Assembly: GCA_002162075.1 (NCBI GenBank) | Contig: CP021423.1 | Coordinates: 1,550,001-1,614,000, forward strand | From: Armatimonadetes bacterium Uphvl-Ar1 | GTDB taxonomy: Bacteria > Armatimonadota > Fimbriimonadia > Fimbriimonadales > Fimbriimonadaceae | Length of the DNA stretch: 64,000 nucleotides | Reading direction: 5' to 3' | In this document: piece after piece, positions 9,357 through 18,451 of the stretch | How the letters are laid out: each line of letters starts with the position of its first letter | Position numbering within the stretch: the first letter of the stretch is position 1 | Program-made: the position numbers and the translations under genes | The notes under the pieces: generated by a model | What the model saw: the letters and a program-made list of their open reading frames with translations, nothing else | Databases searched by the model: none | What the model was told of the DNA's origin: nothing

Positions 9357-10130
9357 ATGCGCATCGCGACCTTCAACGTCAACTCCATCCGGGCCCGCAT
9401 GCCCCGACTCATCGAATGGCTCGATTCCGCGCAACCTGACCTCGTCGCCATCCAAGAGACCAAAGTTGAAGACGCTAAATTCCCTTTCGCCGATCTGGAA
9501 TCAACGGGTTACGAAGTCACAATTCACGGTCAACCGCGTTACAACGGGGTGTGCTTTCTCTCCCGGGGGCCAATTTCTGATGTCAAGACAGGGTTTGGCG
9601 ACCCGTCAATGCCCGAAGACGCCCGCATCATCCGATGCGTTTACCAAGGTATTCAAATCATCAACACTTACGTCCCAAACGGAACCCAGGTGGGGATCGA
9701 CAAGTGGGATTACAAGCTGGCATGGCTTGATCGCTTTGAGCAGTTCTGCCGTGAAATCGGTTCCCCAGATGACCCAATGGTCTGGCTGGGAGATATCAAC
9801 ATCGCCCCGACTGCCGACGATGTTTACGAAGCCGAGAAGAAGCTGGGTCAAGTGGGGCACCACCCCGACGAATTCGAACGACTCAAACGAATCATCGACT
9901 GGGGATGGACAGACTGCTTCCGCCGACAAACCCCGGGCCCCGGACACTACACGTTCTTTGATTTCCGCATTCCAAACAGCGTTGACCGCAACCTCGGCTG
10001 GCGGATTGATCACATCTATGCATCCCCGGCGATCAAGAAAGCGTGCAAAAAGGTCTGGTGCGATATCGACGCCCGCAAACAGGAACGTCCGTCAGACCAC
10101 GCCCCCCTCATTGCCGACTTCGAGCTCTAA
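9357..10130 (+). CDS. xth: Exodeoxyribonuclease III (AP endonuclease family 1)
   Basis: The 257-aa protein has all the exonuclease III landmarks: N-terminal ATFNVNSIRARMPRL, the metal ligand in AIQETKVED, NTYVPNG, the GDINIAP motif with Asp/Asn, and SDHAPL at the end with the catalytic Asp-His pair, plus RIDHIYASP. It cleaves at abasic sites and removes 3'-blocking groups in base excision repair. Length is normal. It is divergent from the hisF operon and followed by the convergent anti-sigma gene. Confidence 0.97.
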   Translation: MRIATFNVNSIRARMPRLIEWLDSAQPDLVAIQETKVEDAKFPFADLESTGYEVTIHGQPRYNGVCFLSRGPISDVKTGFGDPSMPEDARIIRCVYQGIQIINTYVPNGTQVGIDKWDYKLAWLDRFEQFCREIGSPDDPMVWLGDINIAPTADDVYEAEKKLGQVGHHPDEFERLKRIIDWGWTDCFRRQTPGPGHYTFFDFRIPNSVDRNLGWRIDHIYASPAIKKACKKVWCDIDARKQERPSDHAPLIADFEL

Positions 10131-10137
10131 AAGAACG

Positions 10138-10164
10138 TGAAAAAGCCCGGCGATCAAGCCGGGC
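10138..10164 (-). terminator. Rho-independent terminator of the sigma/anti-sigma operon
   Basis: On the minus strand a 7-bp perfect stem GCCCGGC/GCCGGGC with a 6-nt loop is followed by a T run, just downstream of the anti-sigma gene. On the plus strand there is no T run. Confidence 0.8.
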
Positions 10165-10195
10165 CAATTCATCGGAGAGGAGAAGGAAAGAAAAT

Positions 10196-10918
10196 CTACT
10201 TCATCATGTCTTGGGCCAACGCCACAAGCTCGTCAGTTGGTCGTTCTCCGAATAAAATGCAGGTGTTTCCTTGCACTGGCCATGTCACTGCATTGACTTC
10301 ATTCAACCGTCCTGCGCGAATGACCGCATGACTCGTCGGCTGGTCAAGTCCTTCAATCCGATCTGCCCCCTGGATCATTACCACGGCGAGCCCGCCCAAT
10401 CCAAGCTGATCCCGCAATCCAAACCGAACGAACGGCCGATTGTCAAGGTAGCCCGTGATTCTGCTCGTCGGAGTAAATCCAGACAAGCTCACAAAATCTG
10501 CGGTCTTCACTTCCGGAGCTGCTCGCTTTGCATCAACGAGGCCCGCTCCCGTAGGATCAAGCAATCCCGCAATCTGCGTCGAAGAAACCGTGCGCGAACC
10601 CACCGTTCGGCTCACAATTCCTCCCGCGAAGATCATCAGCAACAACGCACCACAAAAAACCCACGCCCACTTCCCAACAAAACTCTCTGCTTTGGCAACT
10701 CGGTCAAGATCATCAAGACGACCTACGCATCGCTTCCAAGCCTCATCGTTCGCAATCGGTTTGCAATTGGCAACCATCGAAGACTTCAACGCCTTCGCCC
10801 ACTCGAATTCTGCCCGGAGTTTGGGATCAGATTCGACCAGTCGCTTTGCCTCCGCCTCTTCAACCGGAGTAACTTCTCCGTCCGCCAAGGCGTGCACCAA
10901 CTCCACTTCTCGATTCAT
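10196..10918 (-). CDS. Putative membrane anti-sigma factor
   Basis: The 240-aa protein begins with VHALADGEVTPVEEAEAKRLVE, the typical helical anti-sigma N-terminus, has a single transmembrane helix at about residues 87-104, and a periplasmic C-terminal half. The N-domain lacks the H-x3-C-x2-C zinc site. It follows the ECF sigma gene by 3 bp, the usual order for a membrane anchor holding its cognate sigma factor. The sensed signal is unknown. Confidence 0.8.
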   Translation of the reverse strand: MNREVELVHALADGEVTPVEEAEAKRLVESDPKLRAEFEWAKALKSSMVANCKPIANDEAWKRCVGRLDDLDRVAKAESFVGKWAWVFCGALLLMIFAGGIVSRTVGSRTVSSTQIAGLLDPTGAGLVDAKRAAPEVKTADFVSLSGFTPTSRITGYLDNRPFVRFGLRDQLGLGGLAVVMIQGADRIEGLDQPTSHAVIRAGRLNEVNAVTWPVQGNTCILFGERPTDELVALAQDMMK

Positions 10919-10921
10919 TTT

Positions 10922-11485
10922 CTAGCTTTCCTGTTTCAGATAACCCTCTTCACGGGCGTATCGTTCCAATTCCCGGCGAAGAATTGCTCGGCCTCTTGCA
11001 ATTCGGGACCGAACCGTTCCCACCGGTACTTCTGTAGCAAGCGCAATCTCGTCATAAGTCATCCCTTCAAGATCACTCAACAAGACTGCAACCCGGAAAA
11101 TCTCCGGCACTTGCAACAAGGCTTCCTCAATCTCCGCCCCAAGCATCTCGTCCAAAAGCTGCCGATCCGGCAACTCTTCAGCTAAACCCACTGGTTCGTA
11201 GCTGGACTCTTCGTCATCAAGCGAAACCGAATGGCCGACCCGCTTCTTGCGCCGATACTTGTTGATGTAGAGATTCGTCAGAATCCGCAATATCCACGCC
11301 TTGAAGTTTTCACCGTCAAACCGGTCAAAAGCTTCATAGGCCCGCACAATCGCCTCCTGCGCCAAATCCTCCGCCTCTTCACGATCACGGGTGAGACGCA
11401 ACGCTGTCCCAAAAAGCGACGGATACACCGCTTCAGCTTGAGATTGGAATCGATCGCGAGAATTTTTGGCCCTGGAAAAGAGCAT
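10922..11485 (-). CDS. RNA polymerase ECF sigma-70 factor
   Basis: The 187-aa protein has region 2 (ALRLTRDREEAEDLAQEAIV...AYEAFDRF and WILRILTNLYINKYR) and region 4 (EGMTYDEIALATEVPVGTV with the helix-turn-helix), separated by an acidic linker. That is the two-domain layout of extracytoplasmic function sigma factors. The following gene is its likely anti-sigma factor. Target promoters are not evident in the window. Confidence 0.95.
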   Translation of the reverse strand: MLFSRAKNSRDRFQSQAEAVYPSLFGTALRLTRDREEAEDLAQEAIVRAYEAFDRFDGENFKAWILRILTNLYINKYRRKKRVGHSVSLDDEESSYEPVGLAEELPDRQLLDEMLGAEIEEALLQVPEIFRVAVLLSDLEGMTYDEIALATEVPVGTVRSRIARGRAILRRELERYAREEGYLKQES

Positions 11486-11577
11486 GAATGCTGCGCGAGT
11501 CTACCTCTGGACCCTTCAACAGACGCCTATGCAAAAGCGTTCCTTGGTCACCAAAACCCCGTATATTTACGACCCCC

Positions 11578-12402
11578 TTAGGCCGCAATGCTAAACGAAG
11601 ATTGAATCTTCTCGATTTCTTGGGTGACAACTTGCCGAATAATTGGCATCTGCTCGGGCGGCAATCCAATCGAAGCCGCAAGCTCAGCTTCACTCGGAAC
11701 TTTCGCCACACCATGCCCCGGAAACCCACAGAGTCCCGCAATCTGGTTCGCCCAGCCAACAACCTGAGTCGTCTCGAAATAGCTACCATCTGATTTCGGA
11801 TCCAAGTGATACCGAATCGCATTTCTCATCAAATCATTCAGTGCCCATTTCTGAGCCAGGATGCCCCCGACTTCTGTGTGGTCAAATCCCAAAACTTCTT
11901 TCTCCGCATCCGGGAGAGACTTGCCCGAACGATTACTCAGCTCAATCGCCTCGTCAAGTTCCTTCGGTACAAACCGCTCAAAAATCAAAATCCCAATGTC
12001 ATGCATCATCCCGGCGCAGTAAAGCTCTTCGCCCTTTGCTGGAACTTTCAACTTTGCCAGCACGCGCGAGCCAATCGCCGTCGCCAAAGAGTTCTGCCAA
12101 AAGACCAATTTATCAAAGTGGCGCGATTCCGACCGGTTCATCGACATTTGCTGAAAACTAATCCCCACAACCATACTTCGGATGGCACTCATTCCCAAAA
12201 AGCTAATCGCCCGTCCAATTGTCGGAACGTTTGCGCCACCGTAATACGCACTATTGGCAACTTTCAAAATCTTCGCCGTCATCGCGGGATCTTGCTCAAA
12301 AGCCTTCTCCATCTCGCGCTGATTCGCATTCGGATCATCCGCCAAGCGCATAATCTCCCCCACCGCCTGAGGCAATACAGGAAGATTCTCGCTCCGCGCC
12401 AT
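11578..12402 (-). CDS. HDOD domain protein
   Basis: The 274-aa protein starts MARSENLPVLPQAVGEIM and contains the HDOD pattern: DPAMTAKILKVANSAYYGG, IGRAISFLGMSAIRSMV, then YCAGMMHDIGILIFE and GFDHTEVGGILAQKW. HDOD domains are HD-like domains usually lacking activity and acting in signalling or c-di-GMP-linked control. An in-frame TTG at 12435 would add 11 residues, but ATG 12402 starts at the conserved N-terminus; the choice is not certain. It is monocistronic between the sigma gene and dnaJ. Confidence 0.88.
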   Translation of the reverse strand: MARSENLPVLPQAVGEIMRLADDPNANQREMEKAFEQDPAMTAKILKVANSAYYGGANVPTIGRAISFLGMSAIRSMVVGISFQQMSMNRSESRHFDKLVFWQNSLATAIGSRVLAKLKVPAKGEELYCAGMMHDIGILIFERFVPKELDEAIELSNRSGKSLPDAEKEVLGFDHTEVGGILAQKWALNDLMRNAIRYHLDPKSDGSYFETTQVVGWANQIAGLCGFPGHGVAKVPSEAELAASIGLPPEQMPIIRQVVTQEIEKIQSSFSIAA

Positions 12403-12542
12403 CCGTATTTCAAGACTAGCCAGTTGCACAATCAAATACTAGGAATTCCAATGAAGTTTCTCCACCCCATCCCTCAGAAATTCTGCAAACATTCTCCCAC
12501 GTCCCACTATCCATGAAACGAAATTTCAACCGAAACTGTCTA

Positions 12543-12571
12543 CTTAAGTGTGGGAGGCTCAAGTGCTTGAG
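12543..12571. promoter_or_regulatory. HAIR-type HspR operator upstream of dnaJ-hspR
   Basis: The sequence shows CTTAAGT, 7 bp, GCTCAAG (12543-12563), two mismatches from the HAIR consensus CTTGAGT-N7-ACTCAAG of actinobacterial HspR. It is followed by TG and a third half-site CTTGAGC (12566-12572), so the last two form a near-perfect inverted repeat. It lies 15-44 bp before dnaJ, whose downstream partner encodes HspR. Autoregulation is inferred. Confidence 0.78.
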
Positions 12572-12586
12572 CCTGTAAAGCTGAAG

Positions 12587-13540
12587 ATGGACTACTACAA
12601 GACCTTGGGAGTTTCAAAAAAAGCCGACGAAAAAGAAATCAAGTCGGCCTACCGCAAACTCGCCCGCCAATACCATCCAGACCTGAATCCAAATAATCCC
12701 GAAGCGGAGCGCAAATTTAAGGAAATCAGCCAAGCCCACGAAGTCCTCTCCGATCCCGAAAAGCGCAAAAAATACGACCAATTCGGCGAGAACTGGGATC
12801 AAGTCCAAACCGGATCCAGCGGCGCACGAGCCGAGGACATCGGCGACTTCGGAACGATATTTGAAACGTTCTTTGGCGGTTTCGGAGGCGGAAATCCCTT
12901 TCAACAATCTGCCCCGTCTGCTCCACCCGCTAACGTAGAGCAATCCATCACCGCAACCCTTGAAGAAATTGACTCCGGAACCAAGCGCACACTCACATAC
13001 AGCGTCAACGATGCATGCGCCCAGTGCCGGGGCACCGGACAAGTCCTTCTCACCAACCGGGGAATGGCTCCCTGCCCCAACTGCAAAGGATCAGGTCTAA
13101 CCCCACGCTCCCGCCGAGTCGAAGTCAAGATTCCCGCCGGATTTCCCGAAGGCAAAAAACTCCGTGTCTCAGGTGGTGGTGCCCGCGGTGGCAATAACCA
13201 AACTGGCGACCTCTATGTCACCGTGACAATGACGCCCCACCCAAAATTCACCCGCAAAGGCAACGACCTTGAAGCCGAAGTTGAGGTGGACTACCTGGAC
13301 GCAATTCTGGGCGGAGAAATCAAAGTTCCAACCTTGCGTTCCTCCGGCACCCTCAAAATTCCCGCCGGAACCGCTTCCGGGCGCACTTTTCGCCTCAAAG
13401 GCCAAGGCATCACGGGCTCCAACAACTCCAAAGGGGATCTCCTCATCAAAACCAAAATCACTGTCCCCACTGATTTGACGAAAGACGAAGAAAAAGCCTT
13501 GCACACCATCCGAAAAGCGCGGAGCAAATCCACCGTATGA
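12587..13540 (+). CDS. dnaJ: DnaJ-type chaperone with reduced zinc region
   Basis: The 317-aa protein has a J-domain (residues 1-70, with the HPD motif in [10 protein letters not shown]), a G/F-rich linker (about 85-107), then a central region with only two C-x-x-C-x-G-x-G motifs (CAQCRGTG and CPNCKGSG) where classical DnaJ has four, and two C-terminal substrate-binding domains. It would bind at most one zinc. ATG 12587 matches the conserved family start; the frame continues upstream through the HspR operator. The stop overlaps hspR by 4 bp. It is a cochaperone for DnaK, which is not in the window. Confidence 0.92.
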   Translation: MDYYKTLGVSKKADEKEIKSAYRKLARQYHPDLNPNNPEAERKFKEISQAHEVLSDPEKRKKYDQFGENWDQVQTGSSGARAEDIGDFGTIFETFFGGFGGGNPFQQSAPSAPPANVEQSITATLEEIDSGTKRTLTYSVNDACAQCRGTGQVLLTNRGMAPCPNCKGSGLTPRSRRVEVKIPAGFPEGKKLRVSGGGARGGNNQTGDLYVTVTMTPHPKFTRKGNDLEAEVEVDYLDAILGGEIKVPTLRSSGTLKIPAGTASGRTFRLKGQGITGSNNSKGDLLIKTKITVPTDLTKDEEKALHTIRKARSKSTV

Positions 13541-13938
13541 GAAACACCAAACAACCCGTGTATATGATCGGTGTCGCCGCTCAGCTCTGCGGTATCCACC
13601 CCCAAACCCTTAGGCAGTATGAAAAACTCGGCCTTGTCATCCCCGCCCGTGTCGGCGCAAAAAATCGTCTCTACAGTGAAAATGATATCGCCCGGGTCAA
13701 ACAAATTCAGCGCCTCACCCAAGACCTCGGAGTCAATCTCGCCGGAGTGGACATTATCCTCAAACTCCTCGACGATATGGAGGACATGCGCTATGAATTT
13801 GAACAGCAGTTCATCGAGTTTGCACGCGACGCCGAACTCCGCATGACCGCAATGAGCAAGAACTCAAATGCGCCTGTTCGTCAAGACACACCACTTGTCC
13901 CCGTTCCCAAAATCAACATCAAACGGCGATTTGAGTAA
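13537..13938 (+). CDS. hspR: MerR-type heat-shock repressor HspR
   Basis: The 133-aa protein has the MerR helix-turn-helix at the N-terminus: [20 protein letters not shown] and [11 protein letters not shown], followed by [17 protein letters not shown], then a coiled-coil-like segment. This is the HspR branch, which represses dnaK or clpB operons at HAIR sites. It overlaps dnaJ by 4 bp (ATGA), and a HAIR-like site lies upstream of dnaJ, so autoregulation is likely. No dnaK or grpE gene is nearby, unlike the actinobacterial operon. Confidence 0.9.
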   Translation: MRNTKQPVYMIGVAAQLCGIHPQTLRQYEKLGLVIPARVGAKNRLYSENDIARVKQIQRLTQDLGVNLAGVDIILKLLDDMEDMRYEFEQQFIEFARDAELRMTAMSKNSNAPVRQDTPLVPVPKINIKRRFE

Positions 13939-13941
13939 AGA

Positions 13942-15174
13942 TCATTCCATTCGGGGCGGCAATCCGAGTGTCTCGGGCCGAGTCTCGGGCTGAGCGTGTC
14001 GTGATCCAAAATCGCCCAGCGTCATCCTCCGCCAGACAAACTCCACCGGACCCATCGAATAACGGCGAGTGATTAAGTGAGCGATACCAATCAGCAGAAC
14101 CCAAACCCCAATCGTAAATCCGAGCATTCCAAAGTAATTCAGCTTGCCAAAGAGGCCCCCTCCCCAACTGTAAAACGCCGCCGTACAGATCACGCTTGTC
14201 AGCAGATAACAAGTGAGAGCAACTTTTCCAACTGGAGCAAGGAGTCGCGAGAACATTCCCCCCGGATTCCGCTCCACCATCACCGCTCCAAAGATCGCAT
14301 AACCAATACAAAGAGGTGCATTGAGCCCAAACTCCGCCAAAAGGTCAACATCATGATTCCCCGTTACGCCAATTGATGCTCCCAGAAGCAAGTTCAATAG
14401 CAAACCAACTCCACCCACAACCATCAGATTCCTGGTCAATGTCGGATTCGCCGACGGCTTCGCCAAAACCCCTGACCGCATCAAATACATTCCGATAAGC
14501 ATCAACCCGCCCAGTTCCAGCCCAATCATCGGCAAGTTAAACAGCATGAAGACAAAGGTCATCCCCCGCATCTGCAACTGCTCCAAATAGGTTCCCGCTC
14601 CAAACACGGCGAGTTCTCGTTGTGAATTCAATCCAAAATCCATTCCGCCCGCTCCACCGGCACCCATATCACTCCCGATTGCAGACATCGCCCCAACTAT
14701 TCCTGCTCCACAGAGGAAACAAGCCCCAATCATGGCCGATCCCGTAATTAACAAAGTCTTGTTTGACGCTCGTGTAAACCACATCGCCCCAAAAGCAATC
14801 ATCGAGTACATAAACAAAATATCTCCGTACCAGATAAGGAGAGCATGGATCAACCCAATTCCCGTGAGGATCAGATTCCGCTTGATATAGGTTCCTGGCC
14901 ACCCACCACGAGCCTCTAATTTCGTGAACTGCAAATACATCCCTGCCCCAAAAAGCAGACAGAACAACCCCCGGAATTTCCCCGTCACCAAAGCCACCCG
15001 CAGCCCCTCAACCCAGTCATTCATCCCGGGAATCGGAATCCCCGCTCCCATCATTTCGCCAAGTTGAGGCCAAGCAAATGCAAAGATATTAGCAAGCAAA
15101 ATTCCAAGAATTGCCGCGCCGCGCAAGACATCCAAACTTTCAATCCGATTCTTCAGCGTTGGGGAAATCGCCAT
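13942..15174 (-). CDS. DUF418 domain membrane protein
   Basis: About 410 aa with roughly ten transmembrane segments. The N-terminus (NRIESLDVLRGAAILGILLAN) and the C-terminal region (GPVEFVWRRMTLG) are hallmarks of DUF418 proteins such as YeiB. Function is unknown, though transport or acyl transfer is suggested. Two ATGs are 6 nt apart (15180, 15174); a TAGTTT -10 box at 15186-15181 lies exactly 6 nt from the second one, so 15174 is chosen as a leaderless start. It is convergent with hspR. Confidence 0.9.
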   Translation of the reverse strand: MAISPTLKNRIESLDVLRGAAILGILLANIFAFAWPQLGEMMGAGIPIPGMNDWVEGLRVALVTGKFRGLFCLLFGAGMYLQFTKLEARGGWPGTYIKRNLILTGIGLIHALLIWYGDILFMYSMIAFGAMWFTRASNKTLLITGSAMIGACFLCGAGIVGAMSAIGSDMGAGGAGGMDFGLNSQRELAVFGAGTYLEQLQMRGMTFVFMLFNLPMIGLELGGLMLIGMYLMRSGVLAKPSANPTLTRNLMVVGGVGLLLNLLLGASIGVTGNHDVDLLAEFGLNAPLCIGYAIFGAVMVERNPGGMFSRLLAPVGKVALTCYLLTSVICTAAFYSWGGGLFGKLNYFGMLGFTIGVWVLLIGIAHLITRRYSMGPVEFVWRRMTLGDFGSRHAQPETRPETLGLPPRME

Positions 15175-15211
15175 CGCCATAAACTACCCCCACAAACTCG
15201 AAATCGTTGCG

Positions 15212-15900
15212 CTACTTTTTGATCAGGATATCGCTCACAAACGGCTTCCCCACAATCTTGACAAGTTCACCTTTCCAAATGACAACCCATTCCCCCGCAT
15301 CCAACCCCAATGCGCGGTTATGTCCAACCTGCTTCAACCCATCTTTCAACCGCGCTTCTCGATTCCTTTCGCGGTAGTGCGTATCTACCAAACCACCAAA
15401 CAGCCCAATTCCCGGGCGGATTTCAACTGTCCCTTCTGCTTCACCTGGGCCGGCAATCATCGGGTTACTCATGATCATGGCCCCCGCGCTCGTACCAAAA
15501 AAATTCGTTCCTCGTTTGAGTGCCGATCCAAATTCCTCCCGGAGCCATTCCGGTGACCACCGATCAACGAACAGCCGCTGATCTCCTCCTGGTATCCAGA
15601 CCCCTTTAGCTTCCCGAAGTTCCTTCGCCGCCGCCGCCCGCTCACCGTCCGAGACCTTATCAACCGAGATCAAGGCGACATTCTTCGCCCCATTTTCTTG
15701 CAGCAGTTCAACGCTACTGATCCCACGGGCCGGGTCTTCCCGTGTCTGAGCCATAACGACTAATCGAGCGTCTTCTCCACCGCATTCCTCGATGAATGCC
15801 TTTGTCACTTCAACTGTCGTACTGCCGCCCCCATCAGAAAAAGCTTGCCCGGCTCCGGTTCAACACCAATCACCGCCCCCACAATCAGGCTAGCAATCAT
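15212..15900 (-). CDS. Cyanophycinase-like peptidase S51, frameshifted in this sequence
   Basis: The C-terminal part is clearly a peptidase S51/cyanophycinase: KGVWIPGGDQRLF, then GTSAGAMIMSNPMIAG with the nucleophilic Ser, and TVEIRPGIGLF. The expected N-terminus (MIASLIVGAVIGVEPEPG then KLFLMGGGSTTVEVTKAF) is present in another frame. One extra C in the run of five C at 15828-15832 would join them to a 229-aa protein. ATG 15900 overlaps the stop of the upstream esterase (TGATG), which supports this start and the break being an artefact or a recent mutation. A very short hydrophobic leader suggests export. Such enzymes cleave aspartyl or alpha-aspartyl bonds. Confidence 0.82.
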
Positions 15901-16742
15901 CACATTTGACCTGAATCTTTCAGTGACTCCGACAAGAACTTCATGGCATCTTCAACCGCTTTCACCATTTCTGGAATCTGCAAGTTAACTTCATGCCCCA
16001 TTCCCGGGATCAACCGCATCTCGTGCTTGACCTCTGATTTCTTCAACGACTCATCCAATCGCTTAGCCTGCATCACTGGCACCAACGTGTCCTTTTCACC
16101 GTGAATCGTGAACACCTCAGCCGACTTCTTATCAATAAAGCTAATCGGGCTAAATGAAGCCGTATCCTTGCTCATCGGGTCATACTGCTTCCCCGTCACT
16201 TGCATACTCAAGAACCCCGCAATCGTCTTATCAAAGTCATATCGCAGATCAGTCGGTCCGAACAAATTCACGACGTACTGAATCCGGCTCGACTCGCCAG
16301 CGAAATCCTTTGATTCTAATTCCCGTGTATCCGTGAAGCCAAGGAGTAGCGACAGATGCCCACCTGCACTCGCCCCAATCGCCCCCATCTTTTCCGTCTT
16401 CAACCCAAACTTTTCTTTATTGGCTCGGAAAAACCGTACCGCCGCCTGAACATCATCAAGCTGAGCCGGATACTTATGCGTAGGAGCCAACCGGTATTGA
16501 ACCGTTGCCGAAGAAATCCCAACTTTCGCCAGCTCCACGCATATCTGCGCCATATCTTCTTTTTTGCCGCCTGTCCAACCCCCGCCATGAACGACCAATA
16601 CAAAAGGATCACCCTTGGGATTCCGAATCGCCGGAGAATAAAAGTCCGCTTTGACCTGAACTCCTTCCACAACTCGATAAACCAAGTCCGTCTGAACCGT
16701 ATCCAGCGAGATCGCCAATCCAAGCAAAAGCGTTGAAATCAT
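15900..16742 (-). CDS. Secreted alpha/beta hydrolase (BD-FAE/HSL-like esterase)
   Basis: The 280-aa protein has the oxyanion motif VVHGGGWTGGKK, the nucleophile elbow GASAGGH, an Asp in HGEKDTLVP and the catalytic His in GMGHE. This is the esterase/lipase branch related to hormone-sensitive lipase and feruloyl esterases. The short leader MISTLLLGLAISLDTVQ suggests export. A TAGAAT -10 box (16755-16750) lies 7 nt upstream. Its stop overlaps the start of the S51 peptidase gene by 1 bp, so the two are coupled. Confidence 0.9.
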   Translation of the reverse strand: MISTLLLGLAISLDTVQTDLVYRVVEGVQVKADFYSPAIRNPKGDPFVLVVHGGGWTGGKKEDMAQICVELAKVGISSATVQYRLAPTHKYPAQLDDVQAAVRFFRANKEKFGLKTEKMGAIGASAGGHLSLLLGFTDTRELESKDFAGESSRIQYVVNLFGPTDLRYDFDKTIAGFLSMQVTGKQYDPMSKDTASFSPISFIDKKSAEVFTIHGEKDTLVPVMQAKRLDESLKKSEVKHEMRLIPGMGHEVNLQIPEMVKAVEDAMKFLSESLKDSGQM

Positions 16743-16815
16743 TGTTTCTATTCTAACGCCTCAAAGGGCCGAAACGTGTTAATTCATTCCGCCCTATGCC
16801 AAACTATCGTCGCAA

Positions 16816-17250
16816 ATGCCAACAAATCCAAATCCCCCAATTGTCATTGGTTGGCTCGAGAAAGTCGCATTTCCGGTTTGGGGCATCAAAAGAATCGTTG
16901 CAAAAATCGACACCGGCGCAAAAACCAGTAGCATCCACGCCGAGAATATTGTCGAACGAGAAGACGGCCAGATCGAATTCGATGTCGTAACAAGCCAATC
17001 CGAGCGCAAAAAGGACGACAAGCTCGTCCACATCGTCACGCCTTATATCCGCAAAACCTCCGTCCGATCAAGCTCCGGTCGAGCCCAAAACCGATATGTT
17101 GTCAAAACCGTAATGACCCTCGGTGGAGTGGAAAAAGAAATCGAAATCACCCTCAGTTCACGTAAGAAAATGCTCCGAAGAGTCCTGATCGGGCGCACAA
17201 CCCTGAGCGGATCTTTCATCGTCGACGTCTCCCAAAAACACATCGCATAA
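16816..17250 (+). CDS. RimK-associated retropepsin-like protease (RimB family)
   Basis: The 144-aa protein contains IDTGAKTSSIHAENI, the D-T-G-A-x-T-S motif of a single-domain aspartic protease, and IRKTSVRSSSGRAQNRYVV, then VLIGRTTLSG. This pattern is the ATP-dependent zinc protease/RimB family, in which a retropepsin-like enzyme trims or controls polyglutamate tails added by RimK. It lies 4 bp before rimK, the standard pairing. A TATCGT box lies 5 nt upstream of the ATG, a weaker leaderless candidate. Confidence 0.88.
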   Translation: MPTNPNPPIVIGWLEKVAFPVWGIKRIVAKIDTGAKTSSIHAENIVEREDGQIEFDVVTSQSERKKDDKLVHIVTPYIRKTSVRSSSGRAQNRYVVKTVMTLGGVEKEIEITLSSRKKMLRRVLIGRTTLSGSFIVDVSQKHIA

Positions 17251-17254
17251 GTCC

Positions 17255-18432
17255 ATGAAAATCGCCATCCTGAGCCGCAACCGCAATCTCTATTCCACTC
17301 GCCGACTCCGCGAAGCCGCAATGGATCGAGGCCACAATGTCAAAGTCCTCGACACCCTTCGGTTCAGTCTTCTCATCGAACAAAACGAACCCGAACTGTT
17401 CTTCCGAGGAAAACGCCTGAGCCACTACGACGCGATCATTCCCCGAATTGGTGCCTCAATCACCGCCTACGGATGTAGCGTCGTCAACCAATTTCAACAA
17501 ATGGGAGTTTTTTGCGCCAATACGTCCAGCGCAATCCTAAACACCCGCGACAAACTCCGCTGTCTCCAAATTCTCTCAAAACATGACATCGGCCTTGCCC
17601 CGACCAGCTTTGTCCGAGATCGAAAAGACATCCTTACTGCCATCAACCTCGTCGGCGGAACCCCGATCATCATCAAGCTTCTCGAAGGAACCCAAGGCGT
17701 TGGCGTCATCCTCGCCGAAAACCAAAAAGTCGCCGAAGCAATTATCGAAACCCTTCATGGCGCTAAACAAAACGTCCTCGTCCAAAAGTTTGTCGCTGAA
17801 TCAAAAGGCAAAGACATCCGCGCATTTGTCGTCGGCGACCGAGTCGTTGCCGCCATGCGCCGTGTCGCCCAAGGCCAAGAGTTTCGATCCAACATCCATC
17901 GCGGCGGAAAGGCAGAACCCGTTGTCCTCTCCAAAGAGTACGAAAGAACCGCCATTGAAGCCTCTCGCATCCTCAATCTCCGGATCGCCGGTGTTGACAT
18001 GCTTGAATCCAAAGACGGCCCCCAAGTCATTGAAGTCAATTCCTCACCCGGGCTGGAAGGCATAGAAACCTGCACCGGAATCGACGTTGCCGGGCAAATC
18101 ATTGACTACATTTCTGACCAAATCGCCTTCCCTGAACTCGATATTCGCGAGAGGCTGAGCCTGTCCGCCGGATACGGAGTCGCCGAACTCATCGTCCCGA
18201 ACACACCAGATTTCGATAACGTCCCATCCGAGAATCCGGAATGCGCGAACGCGACATCATCGTCCTCAGTGTCGAGCGAAATGAAGATGAACTCATTTCA
18301 AACCCCAAGTCAACCTTCCTGCTCCAAGCGGGCGACCGGATCCTTTGTTTCGGCAAACATGAATCTATGCGCGACCTCATCCCGAATAAACCCCGAAAGC
18401 GAAAGCGTAAAAAGATTTCCACCGAACAATAA
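17255..18432 (+). CDS. rimK: RimK ATP-grasp ligase with TrkA-C-like tail; one frameshift
   Basis: Residues 1-290 form a RimK ATP-grasp enzyme: MKIAILSRNRNLYSTRRL, IIPRIGASITAYG, TQGVGVILAE (nucleotide binding), DIRAFVVGD, FRSNIHRGG and VIEVNSSPGLEGIE. It adds glutamate residues to a ribosomal protein or other target. The C-terminal part (LSLSAGYGVAELIVPN, then MRERDIIVLSVERN and LQAGDRILCFG) resembles the TrkA-C/RCK-C domain. The two parts are in different frames; adding one C near 18223-18225 gives one 392-aa protein. The unrepaired frame runs to 18445 with nonsense sequence. Operon with the RimB-like gene and probably with the HIT gene. Confidence 0.88.
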
Positions 18433-18451
18433 TCAGCCAAAATGAAACCCG

